64,000 bases of DNA from Isoetes taiwanensis. Its lineage: Eukaryota > Streptophyta > Lycopodiopsida > Isoetales > Isoetaceae. Location: assembly GCA_021234155.1 (NCBI GenBank), contig JAJEKV010000085.1, positions 2,368,896 through 2,432,895 of the forward strand, in the 5' to 3' direction. Both the position numbers and the translations under genes were made by a program. A model generated the notes under the pieces. It saw only the letters and a list, made by a program, of their open reading frames with translations, searched no databases and was not told the origin of the DNA. Of this stretch, positions 33,700-45,480 are shown in pieces. The first letter of the stretch is position 1. Each line of letters begins with the position of its first letter.

Positions 33700-36560
33700 G
33701 TTAGTGTCATATTAACAATTGATCCATGACAATAAAGCATAAATTGATACCTTCCAATCTCTGTTTCCAAAGTGATTTAGACCCGCAAAAGCGAGTAAAA
33801 TATAATAAGCTCTTTGAAGTATAAGTAAGTAAATGTAAGCTAGCAATTACCGCTTTTGCCAGATGTCCCCGCCTCGGTTTGCACTCTCTTTTTCCAATTT
33901 GTTTTGGCATCACTTTGACCATAAATTTAGTAGTTGCCTTATTTGCAATCTCCAAGGCTTCTTCAACATCACCTAGCTCCATTGAATCGCCGCGAAGTCT
34001 CGAATACAAGAAAGTGCTTCATTCTAATGTTTTGAAAGCAAGACAAAAAAGAAACACGTACACGCCAAAGAACAAGCCTTTTCCTCAACTTGAACTTCAA
34101 CAAGAGGCCGCAGGACTGTTTTCAATGTAAATCACCAACATCTTGATAATTTTATCGTAAACACGCCAACGTAAGTTTCAAAATACAAAAAAAAAAAAAA
34201 AAAGAAACCTTGAGAAGGAGAGAATTACTTTACGGGCTTTCGACTTGTTTAACGCAATAATAGCAGCTTCGGCTTCAACAGTGGGATCTCTTTTTGGAAA
34301 ACAACCTCGCTGCAAAATATTGAACATTAGTGAACTCTAACTACAACAGATGCAATCTTAATGTAATCAGAATGTAATCACCCTACCTTCCACAATTTCT
34401 GAAGTTTTATCCAAGTACCCCTCGGTCTCCAAATCCTGCACTGATTGCTTATGAGTTGTTGCAATTCTCAAAGGTGATGTAGATGTGGATGGACTTCCAA
34501 CATCGATAGCAGCATCATCTTTTGTGCCAGGTTCAGCAATTGGGATGTCTGAGAATGGTAAATGCAACCCCTTCCCAACAACATCCTTCTTTTCACCTAC
34601 AACATGAGATTTTGCTATATTCAGAACTTAAGCATAGTGCACGAAATATGAATTATTTAGTTTACCTGCAGTTTTACTTCTTGCTTTCTTGATACTACCC
34701 ATGTCTGCATTGACACAATTGGATGTCAATAAGAAATGTATACACTTGATTCAGAATCAAGGGGAGATGTAGAGTAGATAGAAGCAAAATCTGAAGAAAA
34801 AAAATCAGATGCAAATCAAAACAGAACAAATGTTAATTACATGCAAGTAGGTTTTTACTACAGGCAAACTTTCTGCTGATAATGTAACGACAAAATAGAA
34901 GTACATTAGTGTACATAGCTATCAGAATGTAAAGGAAAACCAAATACTAAATTCAAATGCATTTCAGAACAAAATATTTTATCAATACACCCTATCAAAT
35001 ACATCATTCAGCATTGAATGTAAAGGAAAGTCAAATACCAAATTCATATGCATTTCTGATCACATGTAAATGCAAAGTACAGTCATATGCAATACACCCT
35101 ATTAATACACCCTGTAAAGGAATTCCAGAAAAGCACTTCATGGCACATGTAAATGTAAAGTACAGAAGCAAATACATTTCCTCTTTACAGTAAAGACAAA
35201 ACCACGCCAAATCAAATGCTAATACAGTTATGTACATGATGGAAACTAACTACATCTAAGTACATTCAAACTAATTATGTAATGAAAATAGAAATAGATG
35301 TACCTTCAGAAGGGATTCCTAAGCAGTGCCGCAGGTCCTCGGACCATGAACAATCATGTATACATGTATTCGTCGTTGAAACCCTGAATACAAGACAAAA
35401 TAGACAATATGTATGACCACAAAGTAGAGATATTACCATGGTCGAGTCAAGGCAATCATTGCAGTTGCTGCAAGTATTGCTTATATGTGAGAATGAAGCG
35501 CTCCGTCTTGCTGCGAGTATGGGAGCGGGCTGCAGGCCTATTGGGTCTGATCTTTCCAAATGCTTAATCATCTCCTTTATTCTATTCTCACAGTTGGAAT
35601 TAACTTCCAAATCCTTGCTGATTTTTTCAATGACAGCTTCTAATTCTTGCAAATCAGCCTTTAAACAATCAATGGGAATCATTAGAGCATCTAATTCAGC
35701 AATATAACTTGATTTCTCCTCCTCTAAATGGGATGCCAAAGCCATTTGCACATCAGTTGGCTTCCCGCTTGCTTTTAAACCTGCCATAATCTTTGTTTGC
35801 TCACATATTTTTGCATCTTTATTCTGCACAAGTCTTGTCAAGAAGCTCTTATCACTCTCATGCTTCAACAGTTCAATTTCCATAAATTGTTTTCCTTTTC
35901 TCTTTTAAAGTCTGTATTTCATCAAGCATGGAGGCAGAATCTAATGCTCTTCTTTCCCTCCACCTTTTCATCATTTCCAACTGCTGCCCCAATTCTACCT
36001 GAGGCATACATTTAATAGCTTTAACATTGAAGACTTTTATCTATAGCTAATTTCGTGGTCGATTCTTTTTGAGAGCCTTTTGAATGAAGACTTGCACTTG
36101 CTTTCACCTCATCCCAATCAATGCATACTCCTTTGTAATGAAGTGCATATGCTCGGGCAAAATACAATGGAATGTGATGATTTGCAATGTCCTTCCTACA
36201 AAAAACATGCTCATATACAGAAAAAAAATCTGACATCCAACCGGGCTTAATCCTCGCACTCTTGATAACCCCTAACAAATAGGGGCTTGGAACCCCAAAC
36301 ATCGCACTATTTGCACTAGCCCCGAAACATGCTATCAAAATTGTTGCTCCTAAGTCTGCCTTGATGCTTACCTTGTCAAACTCGGTGGCAAGACCTCCCG
36401 ATCGAAGAAGACCCACTCTTGAGTTTTTGGGCGGCGGTTCTAGTGGGAGACATTGGCATGGGCTTTTGAGGTTTGTTATGAGGAGATTTCCTTGAGATGT
36501 CTTTGTTCCAAGCTGCCGTCATGATCTCTTCCCGGTGCTTGACTCTCTGAAAATGCAAGC
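33700..36560 (-). pseudogene. Coiled-coil RING-type protein gene, fragmentary
   Basis: Minus-strand pieces follow in order. 36376-36558 has a basic Ser/Pro-rich head (TAAWNKDISRKSPHNKP). 36021-36416 has SIKADLGATILIACFG, KPGWMSDFFSVYEHVF and HIPLYFARAYALHYKG. 35890-36000 has VELGQQLEMMKRWRERRALD. 35304-35883 has a heptad-rich coiled coil, then a RING-like finger: CSNC, CLDSTMVISLLCGHTYC, LFC and CIHDC, fitting C3HC4 spacing. Possible later exons are 34386-34600 and 34205-34315 (FPKRDPTVEAEAAIIALNKSKARK). RING proteins are usually ubiquitin E3 ligases. The first and second pieces are in different frames, as are the third and fourth (near 35890), so either introns are misplaced or the gene is broken. 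I do not recognise the central conserved block. Confidence 0.45.
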
Positions 36561-37500
36561 TTTTGGCTATGGAGGTCCTGATCTTGGCTATGGAGGTTCG
36601 AATATGGATGTCAAGCTTTCGGCTATGGAGGTTCGAGCGGGAGGAAGGTTGAACAGAGAGCGGGAGGAGAGTTCAAAATTATTTGCCCTATTAATGATTC
36701 ATTCCAAGAATAATAATTTCTGGGGGGAGGGATTTCCTTACATTTTGAATTTGTAAATGTAAAATACTGGCACTTTTTTTGCCCACCCTTTCATGCTTCT
36801 ATCCAGTAGCAGAGGATTCAGACAGCGAGGATTCGAAACTTCCCAGGATCGAGGAAGAAGACATTTTTATTCAGCTGAAGCGGGAAATGATCCACGCATC
36901 TGCGGAAGAAGATTCTTAAAAGATCGGAAGCTTGGAGCCACAATAACCTCCGACCTTACTTCATGAATTTATATCACCAGTGGCAGCAGAATATCAAATG
37001 GACATTTCTACTGAAAGTTATGACAAAAATGGCAGACATTGAACCACATGGCAACACTAAATTTTAATTTCTTATTTTAAAATTCTACGTTATGAAGTGG
37101 TCTGGTTTGGGGCTATTTGTGATTTTAAAAATCTACGTTATAAATGGTCTGGTTTGGGGCTACTCGTGCCAGTTTTGGCTTGGTAAACTTTGGTCCAATT
37201 GTTTGTAAATGACGAGTACTATTTTCCTATTTTTCTTCTTCTAGTACATTTAGTTTGCTATGTAAAAAATGAAGAGCTTTAGGCGTATCTTGGTAAATTT
37301 TCAAACCAGGTATTTGTAGAAATTTAGAGACTACTTCCTTGGCTCTATTTGTAGCAGCTTAGAGACTCCTTTCTTGGCTCAATTCCACTATAAACTCAGA
37401 ACATGTCTAGTAAAACCATTCCTGTGCTCCAGAGAGATTACTAGACTAAGTACGTTTGCATTTGCTATAAAATGCAGCATAAACAATGATATTTTCTAAA
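36560..37500. other. Intergenic stretch without a recognised gene
   Basis: Contains a short tandem repeat at 36555-36640 ('tttggctatggaggt' three times) and a repeat at 37075-37165 ('ctacgttat..gtggtctggtttggggcta' twice). No gene was recognised. Confidence 0.4.
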
Positions 37501-37502
37501 CA

Positions 37503-38932
37503 TCATCCTAGTCTTGGACAACCAAAAGGAAAAGGTAGCCTCAAATTTTTTACAGTCATAAAGGATCTTTGCATGATCTTATCAAGATAGATAAATCCAT
37601 CAAGATGATCACATTAGTGTTGGAGGATTCGAGCTTTCCAACCGGATGCTTCCATCTTGATTTGAACACCATCCCGTCCTATTTCTAACACCTCTACGTC
37701 GAGATCTCTCTCCACCAATCCACGGTAGCCATTTACACTTGGCAGTATTTAGGAAATTTGTTAGTAATGCAAAAAGGGGGTCCATACAAGAATCTGAAAT
37801 CTTGGCATCTTATGAAAATATCCCAAGTTTAAAAATTTCACTCCTTGATTAAATAGCTGAATTCACTCCTTCATCGGGACGAGTACAAAGTATTGAGATG
37901 CAATATCTAATGTAGAAAAGAATGCTCAACCTGATTACACTTACTTGGCATCTTAGAAAAGCGTTTGCTCATTAGGGCAAATGTGATATACATGCTTCTC
38001 ATCTTTTTGTTGCGAAAATGGACATTTCATAAATGCTAATCCTAACTTACTGTTGATCCCTCAACCCCTGAGGGAATCTTGTCAATCTCTAAATTGCTTT
38101 GTCTGTTATCATTGCCCGGTGTATACTTTACAAGAACGTTTCATACCTCAGGCAACCCTCAAAGAACCTTGCAGTCTTTTGTCCTTTTTTCTTCAACTTG
38201 GGATTTATGACCACCTGGCCTCACATGGAAAAGGTACAAACTAGATATCACTACAAAATTACTTGTGATTATTATGCTTATGAATATGCCTAAACTTACT
38301 TGTAAATCAAATGAAAATCTTTCCTGCAACTTGTTCTCTTCTGCAGGAGCTAAATTTATATATTCCTGTTTATCCTCCAAGACAATTATCTACACCAACA
38401 TGAATGTTGTGCGTAATGATGAATGGAAAACATCCATGCACATATATAAATGCTCAATTTCAATGACATGCACCTGCATGCCACATATGATCGCCTATAC
38501 AAATCACCCGAAATTAAATCTCGGGTCTTCTTCACAAGGTTACAGGTGTATGAGTTCAACAAATGGCACAGATTCTGAATATATTATTATGCACTTTACT
38601 AGGTTGAAAATACATCTTGGAAGATAAGAGTAGAATATGTCTTAGGCTAGAGGCAAGAGGCAAGTGCACAATAAGAGCTCCAAATGTTTCTATCTGCTAT
38701 GGAGTTAACTAGCTAGAACATATGAAAAAAGAGAATAGGGAGAGAAACAAAAGAGAATCCAAGTGAAGTACCTGTAACGGAACTCCAATTTGAGGTGCAG
38801 CAAGTCCAACTCCAAGCCAATTTCTCATTACGCAAATCATGTCATCAATCACATTTTGCACTCTCTCGCTACCGATGTCTACCAATGGAACTTCAGCTGC
38901 TGGTTCATCCAATAGGGGATCACCAGCTTGGA
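37503..38932 (-). pseudogene. Peptide deformylase (PDF1A-like), four C-terminal exons with a stop at the catalytic Glu
   Basis: Peptide deformylase removes the formyl group from the initiator Met in organelles. Exons: 38772-38932 ([17 protein letters not shown]; motif 1 [10 protein letters not shown]), 38300-38389 (IIVLEDKQEYINLAP), 38147-38214 (VINPKLKKKG; FFEGCLS, the motif 2 Cys, completed at the next exon) and 37503-37737 ([17 protein letters not shown] to LPFPFGCPRLG, stop TGA). Junctions are GT-AG and in frame. Motif 3, normally HECDH, reads H-stop-CDH: the Glu codon is TAA at 37614-37616. The flanking sequence is otherwise well conserved to the C-terminus. No transit peptide or upstream exons were found above 38932, so the gene is either 5'-truncated or its first exons are not recognisable. 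Confidence 0.85.
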
Positions 38933-38939
38933 CTAATTA

Positions 38940-40250
38940 ATTGTGGAAGATTTTTGCCTTCATTTGCCAAATCCAAATAGGCTTGCTGTAGATTTGCTAT
39001 TGAAACTCTATGAACTCTGTTTCACAGCCAGCCTGATTCCTACCACTCCTAACATGTTAAGACAAGCATACTGCAATGAACAAAATGAAGAAAGTCAGAT
39101 AGCAGAGCTTTGTAAATACTTTAGATAGTCACATACTTGCCCTACAATTGATGAGCCACCTAAATTCTTGTTCAAGTGTAGCTCATTCAGAAATATGTTA
39201 AATTCACACAAATAACTCTTCTAGCAAAATAGCTTGGGGTCGGGGGAGAAAATTGATTTGATGTATAAAGGACTTTACACTAATCATTGTGAATGGGTTT
39301 TTAATGGAGAAAAAGAAGAGTAGGTTTAAATGAAAAAAGTATTACATGGTCCAAGTGCCCAGAATCATAATTGTGCACTAAAAAATTTGCATACATGCTC
39401 TGGATCATAAAATTGGTAGGTCTGACGGTCCAGGTAGTCCAAGGTGCACCTCATTACAATAATCGACATAATAATTAGGATCTCATAGGGTGAAATTGAT
39501 GTGATGTTTAAAGAAGCGTGCAGATAATCATTCCATAAAGGGTGGAAGTTATCATTATTATGACGTTAGTTTTACTTAAAGATAATTGGCTCAGGCAGGG
39601 CAAGCCATGCCTGATCCGTATATAAGGAGCCTGCCTGCGCCGATTAACCAATGTAATGTTTGGATAGGGGCAATTTGCCCACGATTTCTTCCTCCATCGC
39701 ATCATTTCCTTCCTTCTCTGCTCGCAAGCACATGCGAGATATTATATCAAATAATCTGATTCTAAAATTGCCTGAAATGGCCTCTACCCGAACGTTACGT
39801 AGGAGTTTAAGTCCCAACAAAAGCACCCAAAATTTTAAAATTATAACCACCCAAATCATAATTCACCATAAGTGAAACAATACTCCAGCATCAAGAACTG
39901 CATTAAAGAGTTTGATGTGGCATACAACTTGCTGAGATATTAGAAAGTTACAAAATGCCCGTATATTTTTACGAATTTCACCACATACCCTAACTTTTTT
40001 CATAATTTTATGGATGCCTCAGTCAAGTACAATGTATTTTGTATCTTTCACAATTAATCAAATACCTTGAAGATTTACAATAATTCCTGAAATGCCCCTG
40101 TGCTTCTTTTAAATTTCCAAATTTGAGACCTATAATGTGAGTTTTTTTTCAAATTTCTAGCCCAAATTTTTCAAAGGAATAACGTTGTGGCTTTGTCGAA
40201 ATAGAATTGATGGTCATAAAACTTCTCACAATCAAATTGTGAGAATGATA
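38940..40250. other. Intergenic stretch without a recognised gene
   Basis: A TATA-like 'gtatataagg' at 39618 lies upstream of a short open stretch, but no domain was recognised on either strand (39644-39875). 39435-39452 repeats the 'gtagtccaaggtgcacct' stretch of repeat Y. Confidence 0.35.
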
Positions 40251-40255
40251 GGGTT

Positions 40256-41470
40256 GAATCAAATTGATGGGGTTCACATTTAAATTGTGAGAATGATGTC
40301 CTGAATCAAATTGTGAGGATGATGCACTAAATTAAATTGATAAGAATGATGGGCTGCTCTACTTTGAATTGCTTGGACGTCGATGCTTGTTGGGAGTTTG
40401 CAAATTATAGGCAAAATTGCAAAGCTTCAAAAATAAAAAAACTTCTCACAATCGCTTGCAAACTGTTTTACAAATTGATGATTTCAAAATGGATACTTGG
40501 CAAATTGTTGTGCCAATTGATGCAGAATCTGTGCTTCAAATAGCTTTTTTTGGAAGCATGAAGAAACTTTATATTAATAGGAAGATGGTAATACAATGGG
40601 AAGTCAAGGGAGATTGAGATAACCCCAAATCTCATCCTTAACATCCGGACGTAATTTTGAAGCCCAGAACTGATCATGCAGATGAGATTTTATCTCTTGG
40701 TAGAGGCCTGAAGAAGGGGTGTTCAAACCTCGGAAGACCAGATGGCATCTGCGCTTCCAAATCACCCAATAAACCAATGCCATGTAGATATTGAATGTCC
40801 ATCTGTCGGGGTAGATGCCCAAGAGAATTTGTGGACTCATGAGGCGAGTACGAATCAAATTGATGGGGTTCACATTCAAATTGTGAGAATGATGCCCTGA
40901 ATCAAATTGTGAGGATGATGCACTAAATTAAATTGATAAGAGTGATGGGCTGCTCTACTTTGAATTGCTTGGACATCGATGCTTGTTGGGAGTTTGCAAA
41001 TTGTAGGCAAAATCACAAAGCTTCAAAAATAAAAAAACTTTTCACAATCGCTTGCAAACTATTTTACAAATTGATGATTTCAAAATGGATACTTGGCAAA
41101 TTGTTGTGCCAATTGATGCAGAATTTGTGCTTCAAATATTCTTTTTTTTTTTGAAGAATGAAGAAACTTTATATTAATAGAAAGATGCCTATACAATGGG
41201 AAGTCAAGGGAGGTTGAGATAACCCCAAATCTCATCCTTAACATTCGGACGTAATTTTGAAGCCCAGAACTAATCATGCAGATGAGATTTTATCTCTTGG
41301 TAGAGGCCTGCAGAAGGGATGTTCAAACCTCGGAAGACCAGATGGCATCTGCGCTTCCAAATCACCCAACAAAACAATGCCCTGCAGATATTGAATGTCC
41401 ACTTCTTGAAGCAAGGCCATCTGTCGGGGTAGATGCCCAAGAGAATTTCTGGACTCGTGAGGCGAGTACG
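40256..41470. repeat. Tandem duplication of about 600 bp spanning a LINE 3' end and its flank
   Basis: Unit 1 (40256-40851) and unit 2 (40852-41470) align with an offset of 596-600 bp. Each unit holds flanking DNA ('gaatcaaattgatggggttc' to 'gtgcttcaaata') and then the terminal ~300 bp of the minus-strand LINE, starting after a T run (40546, 41142). Unit 2 keeps a segment ('cttcttgaagcaaggc') that unit 1 lacks. Confidence 0.8.
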
Positions 41471-44400
41471 AAAGGAAGAGTGTATGGCTGACCAGATGCA
41501 GGAGAGATCAGTACAAAGTAGAAAATAATGCTCAATTGATTCGGGTGTACCCTTGCAGACTGGACACAGATGACTGATATTTGGCTTGAAGGAGTGAACA
41601 CGAACATTAGTCCTCAATGCTCTATACACAATCTGCCAGAAGAGAACTGATTGCTTTGGTATAACATTCTTGTCCCACACTCTAGACCAAACCAAGGTGT
41701 ATTTTGCTTCAGGGACTCTTAGTTGCCACTGTGCTAAAGGGGGAAGAGGAGGCTACAATGTGAGATGTCTATAATAGGCCTGAACGAATTGCTTTTCCCA
41801 AGGAATATCCACTGCGATTGTCCACACACGCTCATTGGCCAAGTTAGGCTGCAAGGGAATATTATCTGCAACATCCTCCCATATGTAGTAATCTAGACGT
41901 GTCAATCCATAGGTGTCCCTAAACTCCTGCCATGAGCGAAGGCACCGATTGGAATACCAAGCCTCAAGGTGGACTATGCCTGCAGAATGCCACCTGCATT
42001 GAGTCTTTGGGTGGATCATGGAGGCTAAAGGGGTCGAATCAGGAAATTGCGGCAATGGTACCCACAGAAAGGGAGATGAGGTTTGCGACCAATTGTGAGG
42101 ATGCAAAGGAAGCAATGAGCAGACATCTTGAAGCAAGGCCATCTGTCGGGGTAGATGCCCAAGAGAATTTGTGGACTCGTGAGGCGAATATGAAAGGAAG
42201 AGTGTATGGCTGACCAGATGCAGGAGAGATCAGTACAAAGTAGAAAACAATGCTCAATTGATTCGGGTGTACCCTTGCAGACTGGACACAGATGACTGAT
42301 ATTTGGCTTGAAGGAGTGAACACGAACATTAGTCCTCAATGCTCTATACACAATCTGCCAGAAGAGAACTGATTGCTTTGGTATAACATTCTTGTCCCAC
42401 ACTCTAGACCAAACCAAGGTGTATTTTGCTTCAGGGGCTCTTAGTTGCCACTATGCTAAAGGGGGAAGAGGAGGCTACAATGTGAGATGTCTATAATAGG
42501 CCTGAACGAATTGCTTTTCCCAAGGAATATCCACTGCGATTGTCCACACACGCTCATTGGCCAAGTTAGGCTGCAAGGGAATATTATCTGCAACATCCTC
42601 CCATATGTAGTAATCTAGACGTGTCAATCCATAGGTGTCCCTAAACTCCTGCCATGAGCGAAGGCACCGATTGGACTACCAAGCCTCAAGGTGGACTATG
42701 CCTGCAGAATGCCACCTGCATTGAGTCTTTGGGTGGATCATGGAGGCTAAAGGGGTCGAATCAGGAAATTGCGGCAATGGTACCCACAGAAAGGGAGATG
42801 AGGTTTGCGACCAATTGTGAGGATGCAAAGGAAGCAATGAGCAGACATCTTTCAAGCTTCGAGAACTCCATGAAGGAAAGTATAAGCATGAGGAGATGGC
42901 TTCAAGGAATAGAATAGAGTCCAAGGTAGAGAAGGGACTAGGGAAGACTTGCCGAAAGCACAAGAGTGTTGTAAAGTCTGGATAAGCAATCATATGGCAC
43001 AAGACTGCGTCTGATCAAAGAGAATTCTCCATATGAACTTTAAGATTAATGCCTTGCTATGGAGCGATAAGTCCATCATACCAAGACCACCATCCCTCAT
43101 AGAGCGCACACACTTCCTCCATGCTACTTTGACTATTGCTCCTCCGGTTTTGTTTTCGCCCCAAACAAAGTTATGTATAGCGGCCTGTATCTCTTTGAAC
43201 TTTAAGACTGGAGCTAACAAAGCATGAGTGATGTAGACATGAGTGTTGTTTGGAACAGACTTGGCGACCTGTATACACCCAGCCATAGAGAGTGATGCCC
43301 CTATCCACCAAAGCAGATGCCGCTGAAGGCCTAAAATAACCTATCCCAAGCCTGCACAATGTCCACCTCTATACCAAATGGTACATCCAGGAGTCTGGTG
43401 ACAGTGGTGCATGGGACAAGTGACCATGGATAGGCCTGAAGTAGAGAAGTGTGCACTTGCGCCAGTTCAACAAAAATCCCAATGCCAAAGAAAAGAGATC
43501 CGGGAGCTGCTTAGCCCTATCAAGGTTTCTTTCAGATACCTCCAGGAGAAGAAAAGTATCATCTGCAAATTGATTGCATACAATCTGAGAGCCATCAGCC
43601 ATACCCAAGCCTTGTACAGATGAGCCATCCACTGCAGACCAAAGAAGCTGTGAGAGGCCTTCTACAACAATAGTCAAAAGAAAAGGGGCCAGAGGGCATC
43701 CTTACCTACTACCTCTCGCAACAGAGAATATGTGCGAGGGGTCATCCGGGTAAAACACTACTGCCTTAGATGACCTCAACAACTTCCATATTGTGTCATA
43801 TAAAGTAGGTCTGAAGCCCAATTTGCACATAATCTGCAGAAGGAAGGTCCAAGAGACACTGTCGTAGGCTTTGGCAAAATCTAGCTTTAAGTACACTACA
43901 TGTTGATCAGCACGTCTTGCTCAATGCATACCTTCATATCCCGTTGCGATATTCTCGAGAATATGTCGACTCGACAAGAAGCCAAATTGTTCCTGACTGA
44001 TTGTTTTTCCCCATAATCGCCTTTAACCGTTCAGCATATGCCTTCGCTATAATCTTATAGGCTACTGATAGCAAGGTAATAGATAGCCAATCTGAAATTG
44101 TTCTAGGCTCTTTAACCTTTGATATTAAGATGACGATACCGATGTTGAGAATCCTATCTAATTATTGCGATTATAGCATATACTGATATGCATGCCAAAG
44201 CAATTCTGATGACCAATTCTAGGAGACCCTGAAAAATCCCATAGGGATACCATCCATACCCTGACATTTATCTACTACCATGAGAAGCATTGCTTTTTCG
44301 AGATCTTGAATGGTGAGAGGAGTATTGCCGTTGCTGGGCTAAAGAAGTTATCGGACGCATTTTTGATAGCACAATGTCTTGCGCTTCATCCTCAAAAGGA

Positions 44401-45480
44401 AGTGATTTCTTTGCAAAGAAGGAACTGGATGCACTAAAAGGAACTGCTTAGTTTGCTCTGGAGTGAAGATGAGATCACCATGCTCACCCTAAAGATAAGA
44501 TAGAGAGGTACTCTGATGCCTCAAACGAGCCGTATTGAAAAAGGCCTTCGAATACCTGTCACCATCCTTGAGCCAGAAAAGTTCTGCTTTCAACTTAGCC
44601 GCCCTTGCATCCTGTTCCTCCAATTTTTGGATGTGTCTCACAAGCTCTGCTCCACGCGCAAGATTCAAACCCTGAGTCCTAAGCTGCTCTAACTCATGAT
44701 ATTTTTGCTCCAGCAGAGCCCTTTCCCCTTGGGTGTATTCAGACTGCATTGCTTCGCAAATGACTTGTGGCAAGAGCAGAAACAAGCGTTCTCATGGGAC
44801 TGCTGGAAGACGGAGTGGATTCTCAAACCTGTCTGCAGTTGTCAAGAAAGCTTTCATCCTTGAGATATTAAGTGTTGAGCCTTGAAGACTGTCTTTCCAC
44901 GTACATGAGTGGGCAAATCATTATGAGTGCTGCTGCCCGTGTTTCACCTAAAGCACCACTCGACCAGGTGCTAGAGAACCATGTTCCAGTAGGAGTCTGT
45001 CCCACTGCTCTTTCTCAAAACCTGAAACTATTACTCTGCTACCAAGCCTATCAGTTACCTCCTCAACCATATTAAAATTCTCATCATATTTCTCAAAGAG
45101 GCCCACATACTAGTTCTCTGCCTAGGCACACTAGAGGCATAGACATTAACAATGCCCCACTCATGTGCATCCTGCTTCCACTTGATCACTGACCATCTAC
45201 CCCATTTGTTCATTTGTCTTTAGCTGTGAAGATTACCCTAGTATCCAAAGACCACGAGATGAAAGTACCTCCTCGGGACCTACCAGACATACTCGCTAGG
45301 TCAACATACTGATGACCCATGAAGTTTAATCAACAACCCACTGAACCTCTGTGGCATTTATGCTTTTGCAAACAAAGGATCTATGGAGCTAAATTTTTTA
45401 CTACATGTGTAGCTCGAGTCCTTTTTGTAGGGGGGACTTAAGGCCCCTTACGTTCCAACTAACAATATTCATTTGGAAAG
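41142..45480 (-). mobile_element. L1-type LINE, endonuclease to zinc-knuckle, decayed
   Basis: The order on the minus strand is that of a plant L1 ORF2. An APE-type endonuclease start lies at 45472 (MNIVSWNVRGLKSP) and then decays. A linker follows at 44489-44785 (ELFWLKDGDRYSKAFFNTARLRH). Reverse transcriptase lies at 43702-43896 (YLKLDFAKAYDSVSW) and 43369-43677 (CNQFADDTFLLLEVSE, the FADD box). Then comes 42990-43286 (NFVWGENK, GGLGMMDLSLHSKALILKF), and a zinc-binding tail in 41270-41695 (SVLFWQIVYRALRTN, CPVCKGTPESIEHYFLLC). The 3' end at 41142 has a poly(A) run (T run on plus). Multiple stops and frameshifts make it inactive. The zinc-tail region is duplicated. Confidence 0.85.
41405..42848. 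repeat. 722-bp tandem duplication inside the LINE
   Basis: Copies 41405-42126 and 42127-42848 align end to end at a constant 722-bp offset with only a few mismatches by eye (for example near 41448/42170 and 41716/42438). Each copy holds the LINE's zinc-tail region. Confidence 0.9.
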
